Part shown: piece after piece, positions 7,502 to 15,165 of the stretch
Layout: each line of letters begins with the position of its first letter
How positions within the stretch are numbered: the first letter of the stretch is position 1
The notes under the pieces: model-generated
The model's database searches: none
What the model was told of the DNA's origin: nothing
What the model saw: only the letters and a program-made list of their open reading frames with translations
Program-made: the position numbers and the translations under genes
Assembly: GCA_028698395.1 (NCBI GenBank)
Contig: JAQVDG010000009.1
Span: 1 to 17,704, forward strand
DNA: 17,704 nt
Source: Weeksellaceae bacterium
Lineage (GTDB): Bacteria; Bacteroidota; Bacteroidia; Flavobacteriales; Weeksellaceae
Reading direction: 5' to 3'

Positions 7502-8630
7502 AATCTATACGGAATAAATTTGAAATAATTCCGTCGGAGAGAAACAAAGCTTTTTTTGTAATTTTCAGAGTATTATTGGTTAAACTCATTGAATTTTGTT
7601 GAATATAAGGCTGAATTTCTTTATGCAAATCATCTAAAAACTCTTTTGGAAAGTGAGTGGAAATTTCGTTCAAATCCAAACCTTCCATTCTACGCAAACG
7701 AATCATTAAAAGCTCATTAAATTGCTCTCTTATTGATAGTTCTTCAAATTCAGAAGGCAATTCGTTTTGCTCAATTTTTTTCAGATAAATTGAATTATTT
7801 GCTTTATTCCAACTTCGGTTTTTTCCGTCGTATGAATGGGCAGACGGCCCGATTCCGATATATTTTTTCCCATTCCAGTAATTGCTGTTGTGTCTGGATT
7901 GAAAACCGGGTTGAGAAAAATTAGAAATTTCATAATGCTGAAAACCGTTTTGAGTTAAAAGTTCAATCAATAAATTAAATTGAAATTCCTGTTTTCCCTC
8001 ATCAATATCAGCTAATTTTTTAGTTTTAATTTGTTGATTTAAGAGTGTTTTAGGTTCAATAGTCAAAGCATAAGAAGAAATATGCGGAACATTTAATTTT
8101 AAAGCGGTTTCTATATTTTTTTTCCACATTTCATTGGTTGTTGTTTGTCCGCCGTAAATTAAATCAATTGTAATATTTGTAAAACCGGCATTTTGTACGT
8201 TTTTCACTGATTCAAAAGCTTCTTTTGCTGAATGAGCCCGATTCATCAAAACTAAATCTTCATCAAAAAAAGATTGAATTCCAATGCTGAACCGATTGAT
8301 GACAGTGGATTTAAATTCTTTTATTTTTTTAGAATTCAAATCATCCGGATTGGCTTCTAACGTAATTTCGGGAGTAGTATGTAGGGAATAATTTTGGTAA
8401 ATAACGGAAAATATTTTTTCTAAATCATTTAAATCCAATAAGGAAGGAGTTCCTCCTCCTAAATAAATACTTTCAATTTTTTCATTTTCCAATTCATTTT
8501 TCCGAAGTTCTAATTCTCGACAAATGGCATTCAGCATTTGATTTTTGGAAGATAAATTGGTCGAAAAATGAAAATTACAATAACTGCATTTTTGTTTACA
8601 ATACGGAATATGAATGTAGATTCCTGCCAT
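7500..8630 (-). CDS. hemW: Heme chaperone HemW (radical SAM; HemN-like)
   Basis: HemW is a radical-SAM protein related to coproporphyrinogen III oxidase HemN but thought to deliver heme to respiratory proteins. The 376-residue sequence has the cluster motif CKQKCSYC (Cys11, Cys15, Cys18), GGGTPS (58-63), EANPDDL (92-98), RFSIGIQSF (113-121), HYEISNFS (232-239), RHNSNYW (246-252) and GPSAHS (261-266), then a HemN-type C-terminal helical region. After Cys18 comes Asn-Phe, not the extra cysteine of genuine HemN (CxxxCxxCxC), which with the short N-terminus favours HemW over an oxygen-independent oxidase. It lies 30 bases downstream of the DUF5686 gene but also has a perfect -7 box just before its ATG. 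Confidence 0.93.
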   Translation of the reverse strand: MAGIYIHIPYCKQKCSYCNFHFSTNLSSKNQMLNAICRELELRKNELENEKIESIYLGGGTPSLLDLNDLEKIFSVIYQNYSLHTTPEITLEANPDDLNSKKIKEFKSTVINRFSIGIQSFFDEDLVLMNRAHSAKEAFESVKNVQNAGFTNITIDLIYGGQTTTNEMWKKNIETALKLNVPHISSYALTIEPKTLLNQQIKTKKLADIDEGKQEFQFNLLIELLTQNGFQHYEISNFSQPGFQSRHNSNYWNGKKYIGIGPSAHSYDGKNRSWNKANNSIYLKKIEQNELPSEFEELSIREQFNELLMIRLRRMEGLDLNEISTHFPKEFLDDLHKEIQPYIQQNSMSLTNNTLKITKKALFLSDGIISNLFRID

Positions 8631-8634
8631 TTGG

Positions 8635-8642
8635 CAAAGTTA
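8635..8642 (-). promoter_or_regulatory. -7 box of hemW
   Basis: TAACTTTG on the minus strand is an exact TANNTTTG match, 4 bases before the ATG. Transcription would begin at or inside the start codon, implying a leaderless mRNA. No TTG is seen at the expected -33 position, so strength is uncertain. Confidence 0.5.
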
Positions 8643-8660
8643 GTTAAACAGAAAGTTGAA

Positions 8661-11102
8661 TTAAAATAAATCCATTTTTAAGGTTAATTTTAAGAAGAAA
8701 TTTTGTTCAAATTCTTCAAAAGCATAATGCCCCATCCGATAATAAGCACCGATTCCTAAACCGGCAAATAAGCTGTTGAACTCTATTCCGCCTTCTTGAT
8801 ATAATTTAGAAGGCGATAAAAAGTAGATGCCCGAATGGTCTTGTGTATTTTTCATATTCCCAAGTAAACCTCTATAAATAAAAAGTGGGAAAATTTCTTT
8901 TTTTCCGATTTTAAATCCGGCAAAACGATGAGCAATATTGAATTTTATAAAGCGATCGGAATAAAATTCACTCGGTAGCATGGTTTCAAAATTATTAAGA
9001 CCCGCTAAGCCAAAATGTTCTTTCAAAGTTTCTCCCGATTTGGCATTTCCGGTTCCTTCATACAAATCAATAATTGGTGATTTCCCCAAAACGATGCCTG
9101 AATGAAACTGGAAACTGGTTCTTCCCAAAAAAGTACGGTATTCATCAAAATAATGAAAATTCATTTTAGTTGGGGTATAATCAGCATTGAAAACGTTCCA
9201 ACCTTGAATAAGACTAAAATAAAAAACAGGTAATCCGCCTTGAATTGTTACTTTTCCGTAAGGAGTTTGTATATTTTTTTCTTTTGGAGCCCAACGCAAT
9301 GCGATTTGGGTATCCATAGAAAGAAATTTTTCGTGTGGACGGCTGTTTCTGTAAAAATAATCAAATTCAGCAGTTTTTTCATTGTACACTCCGGCACCCA
9401 AAAGAGTAAAATTATCCGAGAGATCTTGTTGATAACCTACTTTAATTCGTCGGTAACTGTAAAAATTAGGATTGTAAATATTGACTAAATTTTCAGTAAA
9501 AAAAGCAAGATAATTATTTTGTAATTCAATAGGTGTTTTGCCGATGGCATCTACGTCTTGTGCATAATGGGTAAATATTTTTCCTGAATATGCTTTGTTT
9601 ACATACCAATTAAGTCCACCGCCGAACTTCATTTTTTTATCCTTAAATCCATAAGCGACATAAGCTTCTACTGAAAAATTCTCATTGAATTTATAATTGG
9701 TACCACCACCTAACCCAAGTCGGAGACCTTCATAATCATTGTATTTTACGAGTTTGGTAATGTCTAAAAAATAATTTCCAATATCTAATTTCCCACCGGA
9801 AGTAACTACTCTTAAAAGCTTTAAAGCTTTGTCCACCTTATGTTTTTTTCCGATAGAATCAATTTTTACATAAGTATTCATTTCCCGAAGACTGAGCGAA
9901 TCATTACGGTATTGATTGAGAGTTTCATTGGAATTATCATGTGATTTAAAGTCGATTTGAGTGGTGTAACCTTTAAATTCTTTACTGTCAAAATCAACCG
10001 GCGATTCAAAATCGGAAAAAGAAGTTGTTAAATGCAACCATACTTTTTCTTTCTTTTTAATGGTATCTAACCGAACTTCTCCGTCCGGAGTTAAAGAGTC
10101 TTTTACAGAAGGATAAGAAATATTTCCGCCGTCCATTCGGAAGCGTTGTTGTTTTGGAATCCAGTAATTTTGAACTCTTTCCCATTCAATTTCCATTTCC
10201 AACAGTTGTTTTTCACTCAGATTTTCAGTTGCGAAATGAGTTAAAGCCTTTGTTTCCATATCAATCCAAACATAGCCTTTGATTCTTTTTTCCATTTCGA
10301 GTTTTGTTTTTGGGAAAAAAGCAATTACAACCATACTTCGACCTTCTAATTCTTCATAACTTGATATGCGGTAACGGTAATCTTTTAAACCGGCATTAGA
10401 AAGAGGATTGCTGAATTTTGCAAAAAATAATTCAATGTAATTTTCATCAAAATCAATAGAAATCGGTTGCATTACGGCAAATTCGTACATAGGTAATTGT
10501 GTTCCCGAAATCCGGCTGGCTTTCAGAATATTTTTAAATCCGTATTTTTCAGAAAATTTATGATCCATCGCTCGTTCGCCCAACATCAAATGGCTTTCGT
10601 CTAATAATTGTCTGAATTCATTGTACGATGAATCTTTTTTTGTTTTTGGAAAAAGAATATACGGCATAGAGTCTGTGGAAGCGGTAACCAAGAATTTTGT
10701 ATAACTTTTATATTGATATGATTTTAGATTTTGAATACTGTTTTTCTTTCGGTTTTGAATCAGTTGTTTAATCCAGTTTCGAGCTTCGGAATCATCTGAA
10801 GAAATTTGACTGACTTCCAATTCGACCAATAAAGGGTTTAGTGTAACTACAATATCTTTTCCATAAAGGAAAAGCTTTTTTTCTTCATAGGATTCTGCAT
10901 ATAATTTAACAGTTTTAATATTGGCAGGAACAATGAAAACTCCTTGTGAATTGGTTTCGCCTAATTTTTGATTGGTTTCAGATAGAATAACAACTCCTTC
11001 CATAACCGTATTTTCCAAATAACCGTCTAAAACAGTGATTTTGGTTTGCCCAATGAGAAAAGCCGAAAAACAGAAGTAAATAAAAAATAAAAGTTTATTC
11101 AT
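8661..11102 (-). CDS. DUF5686 outer-membrane protein with carboxypeptidase-regulatory-like N-terminus
   Basis: This 813-residue protein starts with a signal peptide (KLLFFIYFCFSAFLIGQ, cut near residue 19). Residues about 20-90 resemble the CarboxypepD_reg-like beta-sandwich (VLDGYLENTVMEGVVILSETNQKLGETNSQGVFIVP), common at the start of Bacteroidota outer-membrane proteins. The rest matches the DUF5686 family: a periplasmic section, then from about residue 440 alternating amphipathic, aromatic-rich strands (for example LRLGLGGGTNYKFNENFSVE) consistent with a beta-barrel. It ends in LKMDLF, and a terminal Phe is the usual barrel-assembly signal. Function is unknown; no TonB-dependent plug domain or SusD partner is present, so a simple nutrient-uptake role is not supported. 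hemW follows after 30 bases. Confidence 0.88.
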   Translation of the reverse strand: MNKLLFFIYFCFSAFLIGQTKITVLDGYLENTVMEGVVILSETNQKLGETNSQGVFIVPANIKTVKLYAESYEEKKLFLYGKDIVVTLNPLLVELEVSQISSDDSEARNWIKQLIQNRKKNSIQNLKSYQYKSYTKFLVTASTDSMPYILFPKTKKDSSYNEFRQLLDESHLMLGERAMDHKFSEKYGFKNILKASRISGTQLPMYEFAVMQPISIDFDENYIELFFAKFSNPLSNAGLKDYRYRISSYEELEGRSMVVIAFFPKTKLEMEKRIKGYVWIDMETKALTHFATENLSEKQLLEMEIEWERVQNYWIPKQQRFRMDGGNISYPSVKDSLTPDGEVRLDTIKKKEKVWLHLTTSFSDFESPVDFDSKEFKGYTTQIDFKSHDNSNETLNQYRNDSLSLREMNTYVKIDSIGKKHKVDKALKLLRVVTSGGKLDIGNYFLDITKLVKYNDYEGLRLGLGGGTNYKFNENFSVEAYVAYGFKDKKMKFGGGLNWYVNKAYSGKIFTHYAQDVDAIGKTPIELQNNYLAFFTENLVNIYNPNFYSYRRIKVGYQQDLSDNFTLLGAGVYNEKTAEFDYFYRNSRPHEKFLSMDTQIALRWAPKEKNIQTPYGKVTIQGGLPVFYFSLIQGWNVFNADYTPTKMNFHYFDEYRTFLGRTSFQFHSGIVLGKSPIIDLYEGTGNAKSGETLKEHFGLAGLNNFETMLPSEFYSDRFIKFNIAHRFAGFKIGKKEIFPLFIYRGLLGNMKNTQDHSGIYFLSPSKLYQEGGIEFNSLFAGLGIGAYYRMGHYAFEEFEQNFFLKLTLKMDLF

Positions 11103-11123
11103 AATTCGGAGTTTTATTCTAAA

Positions 11124-11137
11124 AAAACAATTGTTTT
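11124..11137. promoter_or_regulatory. 14-base perfect palindrome upstream of the DUF5686 gene
   Basis: AAAACAATTGTTTT is a perfect palindrome 22 bases before the DUF5686 start, inside its predicted leader. It could be an operator, but such A/T palindromes also arise by chance in this DNA. Confidence 0.2.
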
Positions 11138-11179
11138 ATAATTTAAAATTCAATCAGTTCCTAAGATTTTAATTTTACC

Positions 11180-11187
11180 CAAAAGTA
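11180..11187 (-). promoter_or_regulatory. Probable -7 box of the DUF5686-hemW unit
   Basis: TACTTTTG on the minus strand is an exact TANNTTTG match. It predicts a leader of about 70 bases, unusually long for this window. No exact TTG lies at -33; a CTG is about 18 bases upstream. Confidence 0.45.
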
Positions 11188-11271
11188 TAAAATAATTATA
11201 GTTTTCAGCCGGACTTATTGAAAATTAAATTTCGAGCTTATTTTAATTAAGATTCAATTGGATTTTTTAGT

Positions 11272-11279
11272 TAACTTTG
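11272..11279 (+). promoter_or_regulatory. -7 box of the DUF2911 gene
   Basis: TAACTTTG is an exact TANNTTTG match. The predicted start near 11286 leaves an A-rich leader of about 27 bases before the ATG at 11313. The only nearby TTG (11258-11260) is 11 bases upstream, too close to be a normal -33 element. Confidence 0.6.
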
Positions 11280-11312
11280 GGACTTTAGTAAAAATTTAAA
11301 ATAAAAAATAGT

Positions 11313-12158
11313 ATGAAAAAAATAGTTTTATCGTTGTTTTCAGTTGCCTTATTCACTTTGGCAGATGCTCAAGTAAAAACTCCTCAACCCAGTATGAGTG
11401 CTGATGTGGAACAAGTTGTAGGGATGACAAAAATTGAAGTGGAATATGCTCGTCCAAGTAAAAACGGACGAAATATTTTCGGAGAATTGGTTCCGTATGG
11501 AAAAATATGGAGAACCGGAGCAAATAAAAACACAACGATTGAGTTTGAAGATGATGTTATTATTGAAGGACAAGTTTTGAAAGCAGGAAAATATGCAATT
11601 TATACCGTTCCGGAAGTTTCCAGTTGGGGAATTTATTTTTATGCAGATACCGAAAATTGGGGAAATCCTCGAGAGTGGAACGATTCAAAAGTGATGGCAA
11701 AAGCAAGTGCAAAAGTAGAAAAATTGCCTTATGTGGTGGAATCATTTACAATTTCTTTGGATGATTTAAATTTAGATTCTGTTACGTTAAACTTCGCTTG
11801 GGATTCGGTTAAAGTAGGAATTAAAATTGAAGTTCCAACCGATAGAAAAGTGGAAGAATCCATTGTAAAAACAATGAAAGGAAAGCCTACGGCTCAGGAT
11901 TATATGGCAGCTGCCAATTATTACTATGCAGCCGGAAAAGATATTAAACAAGCAAAAGAATGGATGGATTTAGGTATGAAGCTAAATGATAAACCGGCAT
12001 TTTATCAGATTTATCAACAAGCTTTAATTCATGCAAAAGCGGGCGATAAAAAAAGTGCAATTCAGTTGGCAGAAAAATCAATGGAAGCTTCTAAAGCAGC
12101 CGGAAGTGAAGATTACATGAATTTATGTGAGAAGTTAATTAAGGAGTTGTCAGAGTAA
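11313..12158 (+). CDS. Secreted DUF2911 protein with TPR-like C-terminus
   Basis: This 281-residue protein has a signal peptide (MKKIVLSLFSVALFTLADA, cut before QVKTPQ). The DUF2911 domain (about residues 25-175) carries the family hallmarks YARPSKNGRNIFG (45-57), GKIWRTGANKNT (63-74) and KAGKYAIYTVP (90-100). After a short link, residues about 190-275 form helical pairs (AQDYMAAANYYYAAGKDIKQAKEWMDLGMKLN; AKAGDKKSAIQLAEKSMEASKAAG) resembling tetratricopeptide repeats, so a protein-binding role is plausible. The family is very common in Bacteroidota and has no established biochemical activity. It has its own promoter and a strong terminator, indicating a single-gene unit. Confidence 0.92.
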   Translation: MKKIVLSLFSVALFTLADAQVKTPQPSMSADVEQVVGMTKIEVEYARPSKNGRNIFGELVPYGKIWRTGANKNTTIEFEDDVIIEGQVLKAGKYAIYTVPEVSSWGIYFYADTENWGNPREWNDSKVMAKASAKVEKLPYVVESFTISLDDLNLDSVTLNFAWDSVKVGIKIEVPTDRKVEESIVKTMKGKPTAQDYMAAANYYYAAGKDIKQAKEWMDLGMKLNDKPAFYQIYQQALIHAKAGDKKSAIQLAEKSMEASKAAGSEDYMNLCEKLIKELSE

Positions 12159-12245
12159 GTTTTTTTATTAGAAAAGCAAGTTTGAAAAAGAGGAGAGGTA
12201 ATTCAAAATGAAATATTTGGATTGTTAAAATAGCTAATGACTATG

Positions 12246-12290
12246 AAAAAACAAATAGAATAGCCTAATTGACTATTCTATTTGTTTTTT
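12246..12290. terminator. Strong bidirectional terminator between DUF2911 gene and ychF
   Basis: Two 18-base arms (12246-12263 and 12273-12290) are perfect reverse complements around a 9-base loop. Both ends are runs of at least six A or T, so each strand has a U tract after its stem. This is the strongest hairpin in the window and serves both converging genes. Confidence 0.88.
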
Positions 12291-12341
12291 TTGTAATTCA
12301 CTAAAATATACAATTCAAGATTGTTCAAGAATCAAAAGATT

Positions 12342-13433
12342 CTAAACATTAAACAAAAAGTGCATCACATCGCCATCTTTTACCACATAGGCTTTTCCTT
12401 CTACACTTAATTTTCCGGCTTCTCTTGCTTTGGATTCTGAACCAAAATGAACAAAATTCTCGTACGAAATTACTTCTGCCCGAATAAATCCTTTTTCAAA
12501 ATCAGTATGAATGACTCCGGCAGCTTGTGGCGCAGTAAATCCTTTATTAATTGTCCAAGCACGAACTTCTTTTACTCCGGCAGTGAAATAGGTTTGTAAA
12601 TCCAATAAAGAATAGGCAGAACGAATCAATCGGTTAACGCCGGGTTCAGTCAATCCTAATTCTTCCAAGAAAATTTGACGTTCTTCATAGGTTTCCAATT
12701 CGGTAATATCAGCTTCAATTTGTGCAGCCAAAACCAAAACTTCTGCTTTTTCTCCTTTTACCGCTTCTATTATGGCATCAACGTGCTGATTTCCATTTTT
12801 TACAGCGGCTTCGTCCACATTACACAAATAAAGAACCGGTTTGAAAGTAATGAGTTGAAGGGTAGCAATAATAGCAGCTTCGACTTCATCCAAATCCATT
12901 TCGCGAAGATTTTTTCCTTGTTCCAAGAAAATTCGAGCTGCTTCCAAGACTTCTGCCATTTTTTGTTCGTCTTTGTTGCCGCTTTTTGCCATTTTTTTGG
13001 CTTTTTCCAAGCGTTTTTCTACGGTTTCAAGGTCTTTCAGTTGCAATTCAACATCAATGGTTTCTTTATCCCGAACCGGATTGATGGAACCGTCAACGTG
13101 TGTGATATTTTCATTATCAAAACATCTTAAAACATGAATAATGGCATTACATTCTCGAATATTTGCTAAAAACTGATTGCCTAAACCCTCTCCTTTGCTG
13201 GCTCCTTTTACCAATCCGGCAATATCAACAATTTCTACCACTGCCGGAACAACTCTTTCGGGATTTACGATTTCTTCTAATTTGTATAATCTTGGATCGG
13301 GAACAGAAACCGTACCTACATTGGGTTCTATAGTACAGAAAGGATAGTTCGCCGATTGAGCTTTGGCATTTGATAAACAGTTAAAAAGCGTTGATTTCCC
13401 AACATTCGGTAAGCCGACAATTCCACATTTCAT
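12342..13433 (-). CDS. ychF: Redox-regulated OBG-family ATPase YchF
   Basis: YchF is an Obg-family P-loop protein that prefers ATP and associates with ribosomes; in other bacteria it modulates stress responses. The 363-residue protein has the P-loop GLPNVGKS (7-14), G3 DIAG (70-73) within VDIAGLVKGASKGEGLGNQFL, and NVDE (205-208) in place of the NKxD of true GTPases, which underlies the ATP preference. A helical insertion follows G3 (about 125-185), and a TGS domain closes the protein (about 280-360, ending MHFLFNV). All expected elements are present and length is standard. It is separated by 113 bases from the upstream lipoprotein gene and has its own -7 box, so is probably transcribed independently. 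Confidence 0.97.
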   Translation of the reverse strand: MKCGIVGLPNVGKSTLFNCLSNAKAQSANYPFCTIEPNVGTVSVPDPRLYKLEEIVNPERVVPAVVEIVDIAGLVKGASKGEGLGNQFLANIRECNAIIHVLRCFDNENITHVDGSINPVRDKETIDVELQLKDLETVEKRLEKAKKMAKSGNKDEQKMAEVLEAARIFLEQGKNLREMDLDEVEAAIIATLQLITFKPVLYLCNVDEAAVKNGNQHVDAIIEAVKGEKAEVLVLAAQIEADITELETYEERQIFLEELGLTEPGVNRLIRSAYSLLDLQTYFTAGVKEVRAWTINKGFTAPQAAGVIHTDFEKGFIRAEVISYENFVHFGSESKAREAGKLSVEGKAYVVKDGDVMHFLFNV

Positions 13434-13456
13434 TTGTCTTGATTTGAAAATTCCTG

Positions 13457-13464
13457 CAAATATA
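13457..13464 (-). promoter_or_regulatory. -7 box of ychF
   Basis: TATATTTG on the minus strand is an exact TANNTTTG match 23 bases before the ATG, implying a leader of about 17 bases. No TTG is found at the -33 distance. Confidence 0.6.
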
Positions 13465-13546
13465 GGAAGTACTATTGTATAAGCACCATCTCTTTAAGAA
13501 AATTGAAAAATTCTGGTTTTTTAGTCGAAATCAAATAAAAAGGAGT

Positions 13547-14461
13547 TTATAATTTTGTTGCTTTAGCTTTGTATAAAGTGTTGATATTTAATCCATAAGT
13601 GGTTTCTGAATTATTTTGTGCATCGGCAGGAATAGTGGATTGTAATAAATAAATCGGAAAAGGAATTTCGGAATTAGTATAATTTGAAAAAACAGGAGTT
13701 AAAATAACTTTTCCATTTCGGACATCTGTCGGGAAAAATCCTTCAGGAAAAGAAGTTCCCGAACCGGGTTGTTGTAAAAAATCTTCACCCGGAAAATCAG
13801 GAATATTGGGAGCAAAAGGAGCAGGAATAAAGCTTTTCCAATTGTCAGCCAAAGTATCCGATTTGATGATTCCCATATTCAAATTCCAATCCACGTTATT
13901 TTCTGATTTGACTAACCAAGCCTGATATAAAAGTTCTTTATAATCCAACTTTAGTGTAGCTTCTTTCGTATTTCCGTTTCCTTTAAAAAACCAAATTCCG
14001 TTAGTGCCGTAATTTCCTTGTTCCTCTTCGGGAACAGAAGCAGTTTGAACGGTATAAGCACCTGAAATGCGATTTGCTAAACTTTTAACTCCGTTTGAAG
14101 CGTTGGAATTTGTGTTTAACTCTGCTGAATTTCCATTGAAATCGCCTAGTAATAAAACATAATCGGAAGGAGCTCCTGAGTTGGTTTCAATTGTAATGGC
14201 AAAAGATTGTGCCTGAGACAAATCATTGGCATCAATTTTACTGAATTGGGCCCGATTATTTTGAATGGAATCATTTGTGATTCTTCCGACGGAAACGTAG
14301 GTATTATCGACCAACAACCAAGCTTCGTAAAAATAGGCATCCGGTAGGAGCGGAAGTTCAAATTCCGTAACTTCTAATTTCCCGGTTTCGTTGAGTACAT
14401 CAGTTTCGGTACAAGCTAAAAACAATAAGGAAAAACAAAATAATCCGATTTTTTTCTTCAT
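13547..14461 (-). CDS. Lipoprotein with two RskA-like (anti-sigma-factor-type) segments
   Basis: Reading from the ATG at 14461 gives 304 residues with a lipoprotein signal (KKKIGLFCFSLLFLAC, acylated Cys17), followed by an acidic TETD stretch. An in-frame TTG at 14485 would add 8 residues ahead of the signal peptide and is less likely. Residues about 40-115 (YEAWLLVDNTYVSVGRI ... SFAITIETNSGAPSDYVLLLG) resemble the extracytoplasmic domain of RskA-type anti-sigma factors, whose pattern is YxxWLV...G...FAVTxEPxGG.P..P..L.G. A second, more diverged copy appears at about 178-275 (YQAWLVKSENNVDWNLNMGII ... GKVILTPVFSNYTNSEIPFPIYLLQS). There is no transmembrane helix, no cytoplasmic anti-sigma domain and no sigma-factor gene nearby, so a regulatory role is not implied. 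The family match is by eye and function is unknown. Confidence 0.75.
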   Translation of the reverse strand: MKKKIGLFCFSLLFLACTETDVLNETGKLEVTEFELPLLPDAYFYEAWLLVDNTYVSVGRITNDSIQNNRAQFSKIDANDLSQAQSFAITIETNSGAPSDYVLLLGDFNGNSAELNTNSNASNGVKSLANRISGAYTVQTASVPEEEQGNYGTNGIWFFKGNGNTKEATLKLDYKELLYQAWLVKSENNVDWNLNMGIIKSDTLADNWKSFIPAPFAPNIPDFPGEDFLQQPGSGTSFPEGFFPTDVRNGKVILTPVFSNYTNSEIPFPIYLLQSTIPADAQNNSETTYGLNINTLYKAKATKL

Positions 14462-14498
14462 TTTTTTGAATTTGATTGAATTCAAAACGAATTCTTGT

Positions 14499-14506
14499 CA
14501 AAAGTA
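14499..14506 (-). promoter_or_regulatory. -7 box of the lipoprotein gene
   Basis: TACTTTTG on the minus strand matches TANNTTTG exactly and predicts a start near 14493. This is upstream of both candidate start codons and leaves a leader of about 30 bases to the ATG at 14461. A TTG lies 13 bases further upstream, shorter than normal spacing. Confidence 0.55.
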
Positions 14507-14538
14507 AAAAATTCTGGCTCAATTCAGTAGTTGTTTAG

Positions 14539-14546
14539 TATTTTTG
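14539..14546 (+). promoter_or_regulatory. -7 box of the GNAT gene, overlapping a false TTG start
   Basis: TATTTTTG is an exact TANNTTTG match. The predicted transcription start (about 14552) lies downstream of the possible starts TTG 14544 and ATG 14547, which supports ATG 14562 as the real start with a leader of about 10 bases. Confidence 0.55.
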
Positions 14547-14561
14547 ATGAAAATAGCTGAT

Positions 14562-15107
14562 ATGGAATTTTCAATTCAACCTCATTTGGAAAATGAAATT
14601 GTTCGGTTGATTCCGATGAAAGAAATTGACTTTGAACGGATTTATGCTGTTTCTTCCGATCCTGCTGTTTGGGCAAATCATCCAAATAAAAACCGATGTG
14701 AACGAGAAGTTTTTAAAAATTTCTTTCGTGGTGCTATGGAAAGTGGAGGTGCTTTTTTAGTTCAGGATAAAAAAACTGAAAAAATAATCGGAAGCACTCG
14801 TTTTTATGATTATGACGAAAAAAATAAGAGTATTTTTATTGGTTATACTTTTTATGCAGTTGAGTTTTGGGGAAAAGGCTACAATTATTCTGCGAAAAAA
14901 TTAATGTTGGATTTTATTTTTGAAAAAGTAGAGAAAGTAATTTTTCATGTGGGAGCAGAAAATTTCCGTTCACAAGCTGCAATGAAAAAATTAGGAGCAA
15001 AAAAAGTTGGAGAAATTGAAATTGCCTATTATGGCGAACCACTTCGACGAAATGTGGAATATGAAATTAAAAAATCAGATTGGTTGAGTGATTCCGATGA
15101 GAATTAA
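14562..15107 (+). CDS. GNAT N-acetyltransferase, RimJ/RimL type
   Basis: Read from ATG 14562 this is a 181-residue GNAT-fold enzyme transferring an acetyl group from acetyl-CoA. The N-terminus NEIVRLIPMKEIDFERIYAVSSDPAVWANHPNK is typical of the RimJ/RimL branch, which includes protein N-terminal and antibiotic-modifying enzymes. The acetyl-CoA-binding loop is in FWGKGYNYSAKKLML, and the later ENFRSQAAMKKLGAKKVGE helix and loop is the usual GNAT motif B region. The acceptor substrate cannot be told. In-frame TTG 14544 and ATG 14547 would add six or five residues, but they overlap or abut the -7 box. The gene is divergent from the lipoprotein gene and converges on HU. Confidence 0.88.
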   Translation: MEFSIQPHLENEIVRLIPMKEIDFERIYAVSSDPAVWANHPNKNRCEREVFKNFFRGAMESGGAFLVQDKKTEKIIGSTRFYDYDEKNKSIFIGYTFYAVEFWGKGYNYSAKKLMLDFIFEKVEKVIFHVGAENFRSQAAMKKLGAKKVGEIEIAYYGEPLRRNVEYEIKKSDWLSDSDEN

Positions 15108-15117
15108 GTGAAATAAA

Positions 15118-15143
15118 AAAGCTGACTTTCATAAGCCAGCTTT
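15118..15143. terminator. Bidirectional terminator between GNAT gene and HU gene
   Basis: Arms at 15118-15128 and 15133-15143 form an 11-base stem with a tetraloop. On the minus (HU) strand the stem has ten Watson-Crick pairs and one G-U wobble, followed by a run of six T; on the plus strand the wobble becomes an A-C mismatch, with a longer T run further on. It should work best for HU but can serve both genes. Confidence 0.85.
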
Positions 15144-15165
15144 AATTTTTTTTTAACGGATGGAT

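Noticed and set aside
7500..8630. Calling this gene hemN (oxygen-independent coproporphyrinogen III oxidase)
   Set aside because: The fourth cysteine of the HemN CxxxCxxCxC motif is absent and the N-terminus is short, as in HemW.
12208..12228. A six-codon frame (MKYLDC) preceded by the Shine-Dalgarno-like AGGAGAGG at 12191-12198
   Set aside because: It is far too short to support as a gene, and the other genes here do not use Shine-Dalgarno leaders, so the match is likely chance.
12675..13130. A 151-codon open frame on the plus strand inside ychF
   Set aside because: It is a Phe-rich antisense shadow of a strongly conserved gene, with no promoter, family resemblance or signal of its own.
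13506..14517. An 11-base direct repeat (AAAAATTCTGG) at 13506-13516 and 14507-14517 flanking the lipoprotein gene
   Set aside because: Many 11-base repeats are expected by chance in 17.7 kb of AT-rich DNA, and there is no recombinase, inverted repeat or composition change to suggest insertion.
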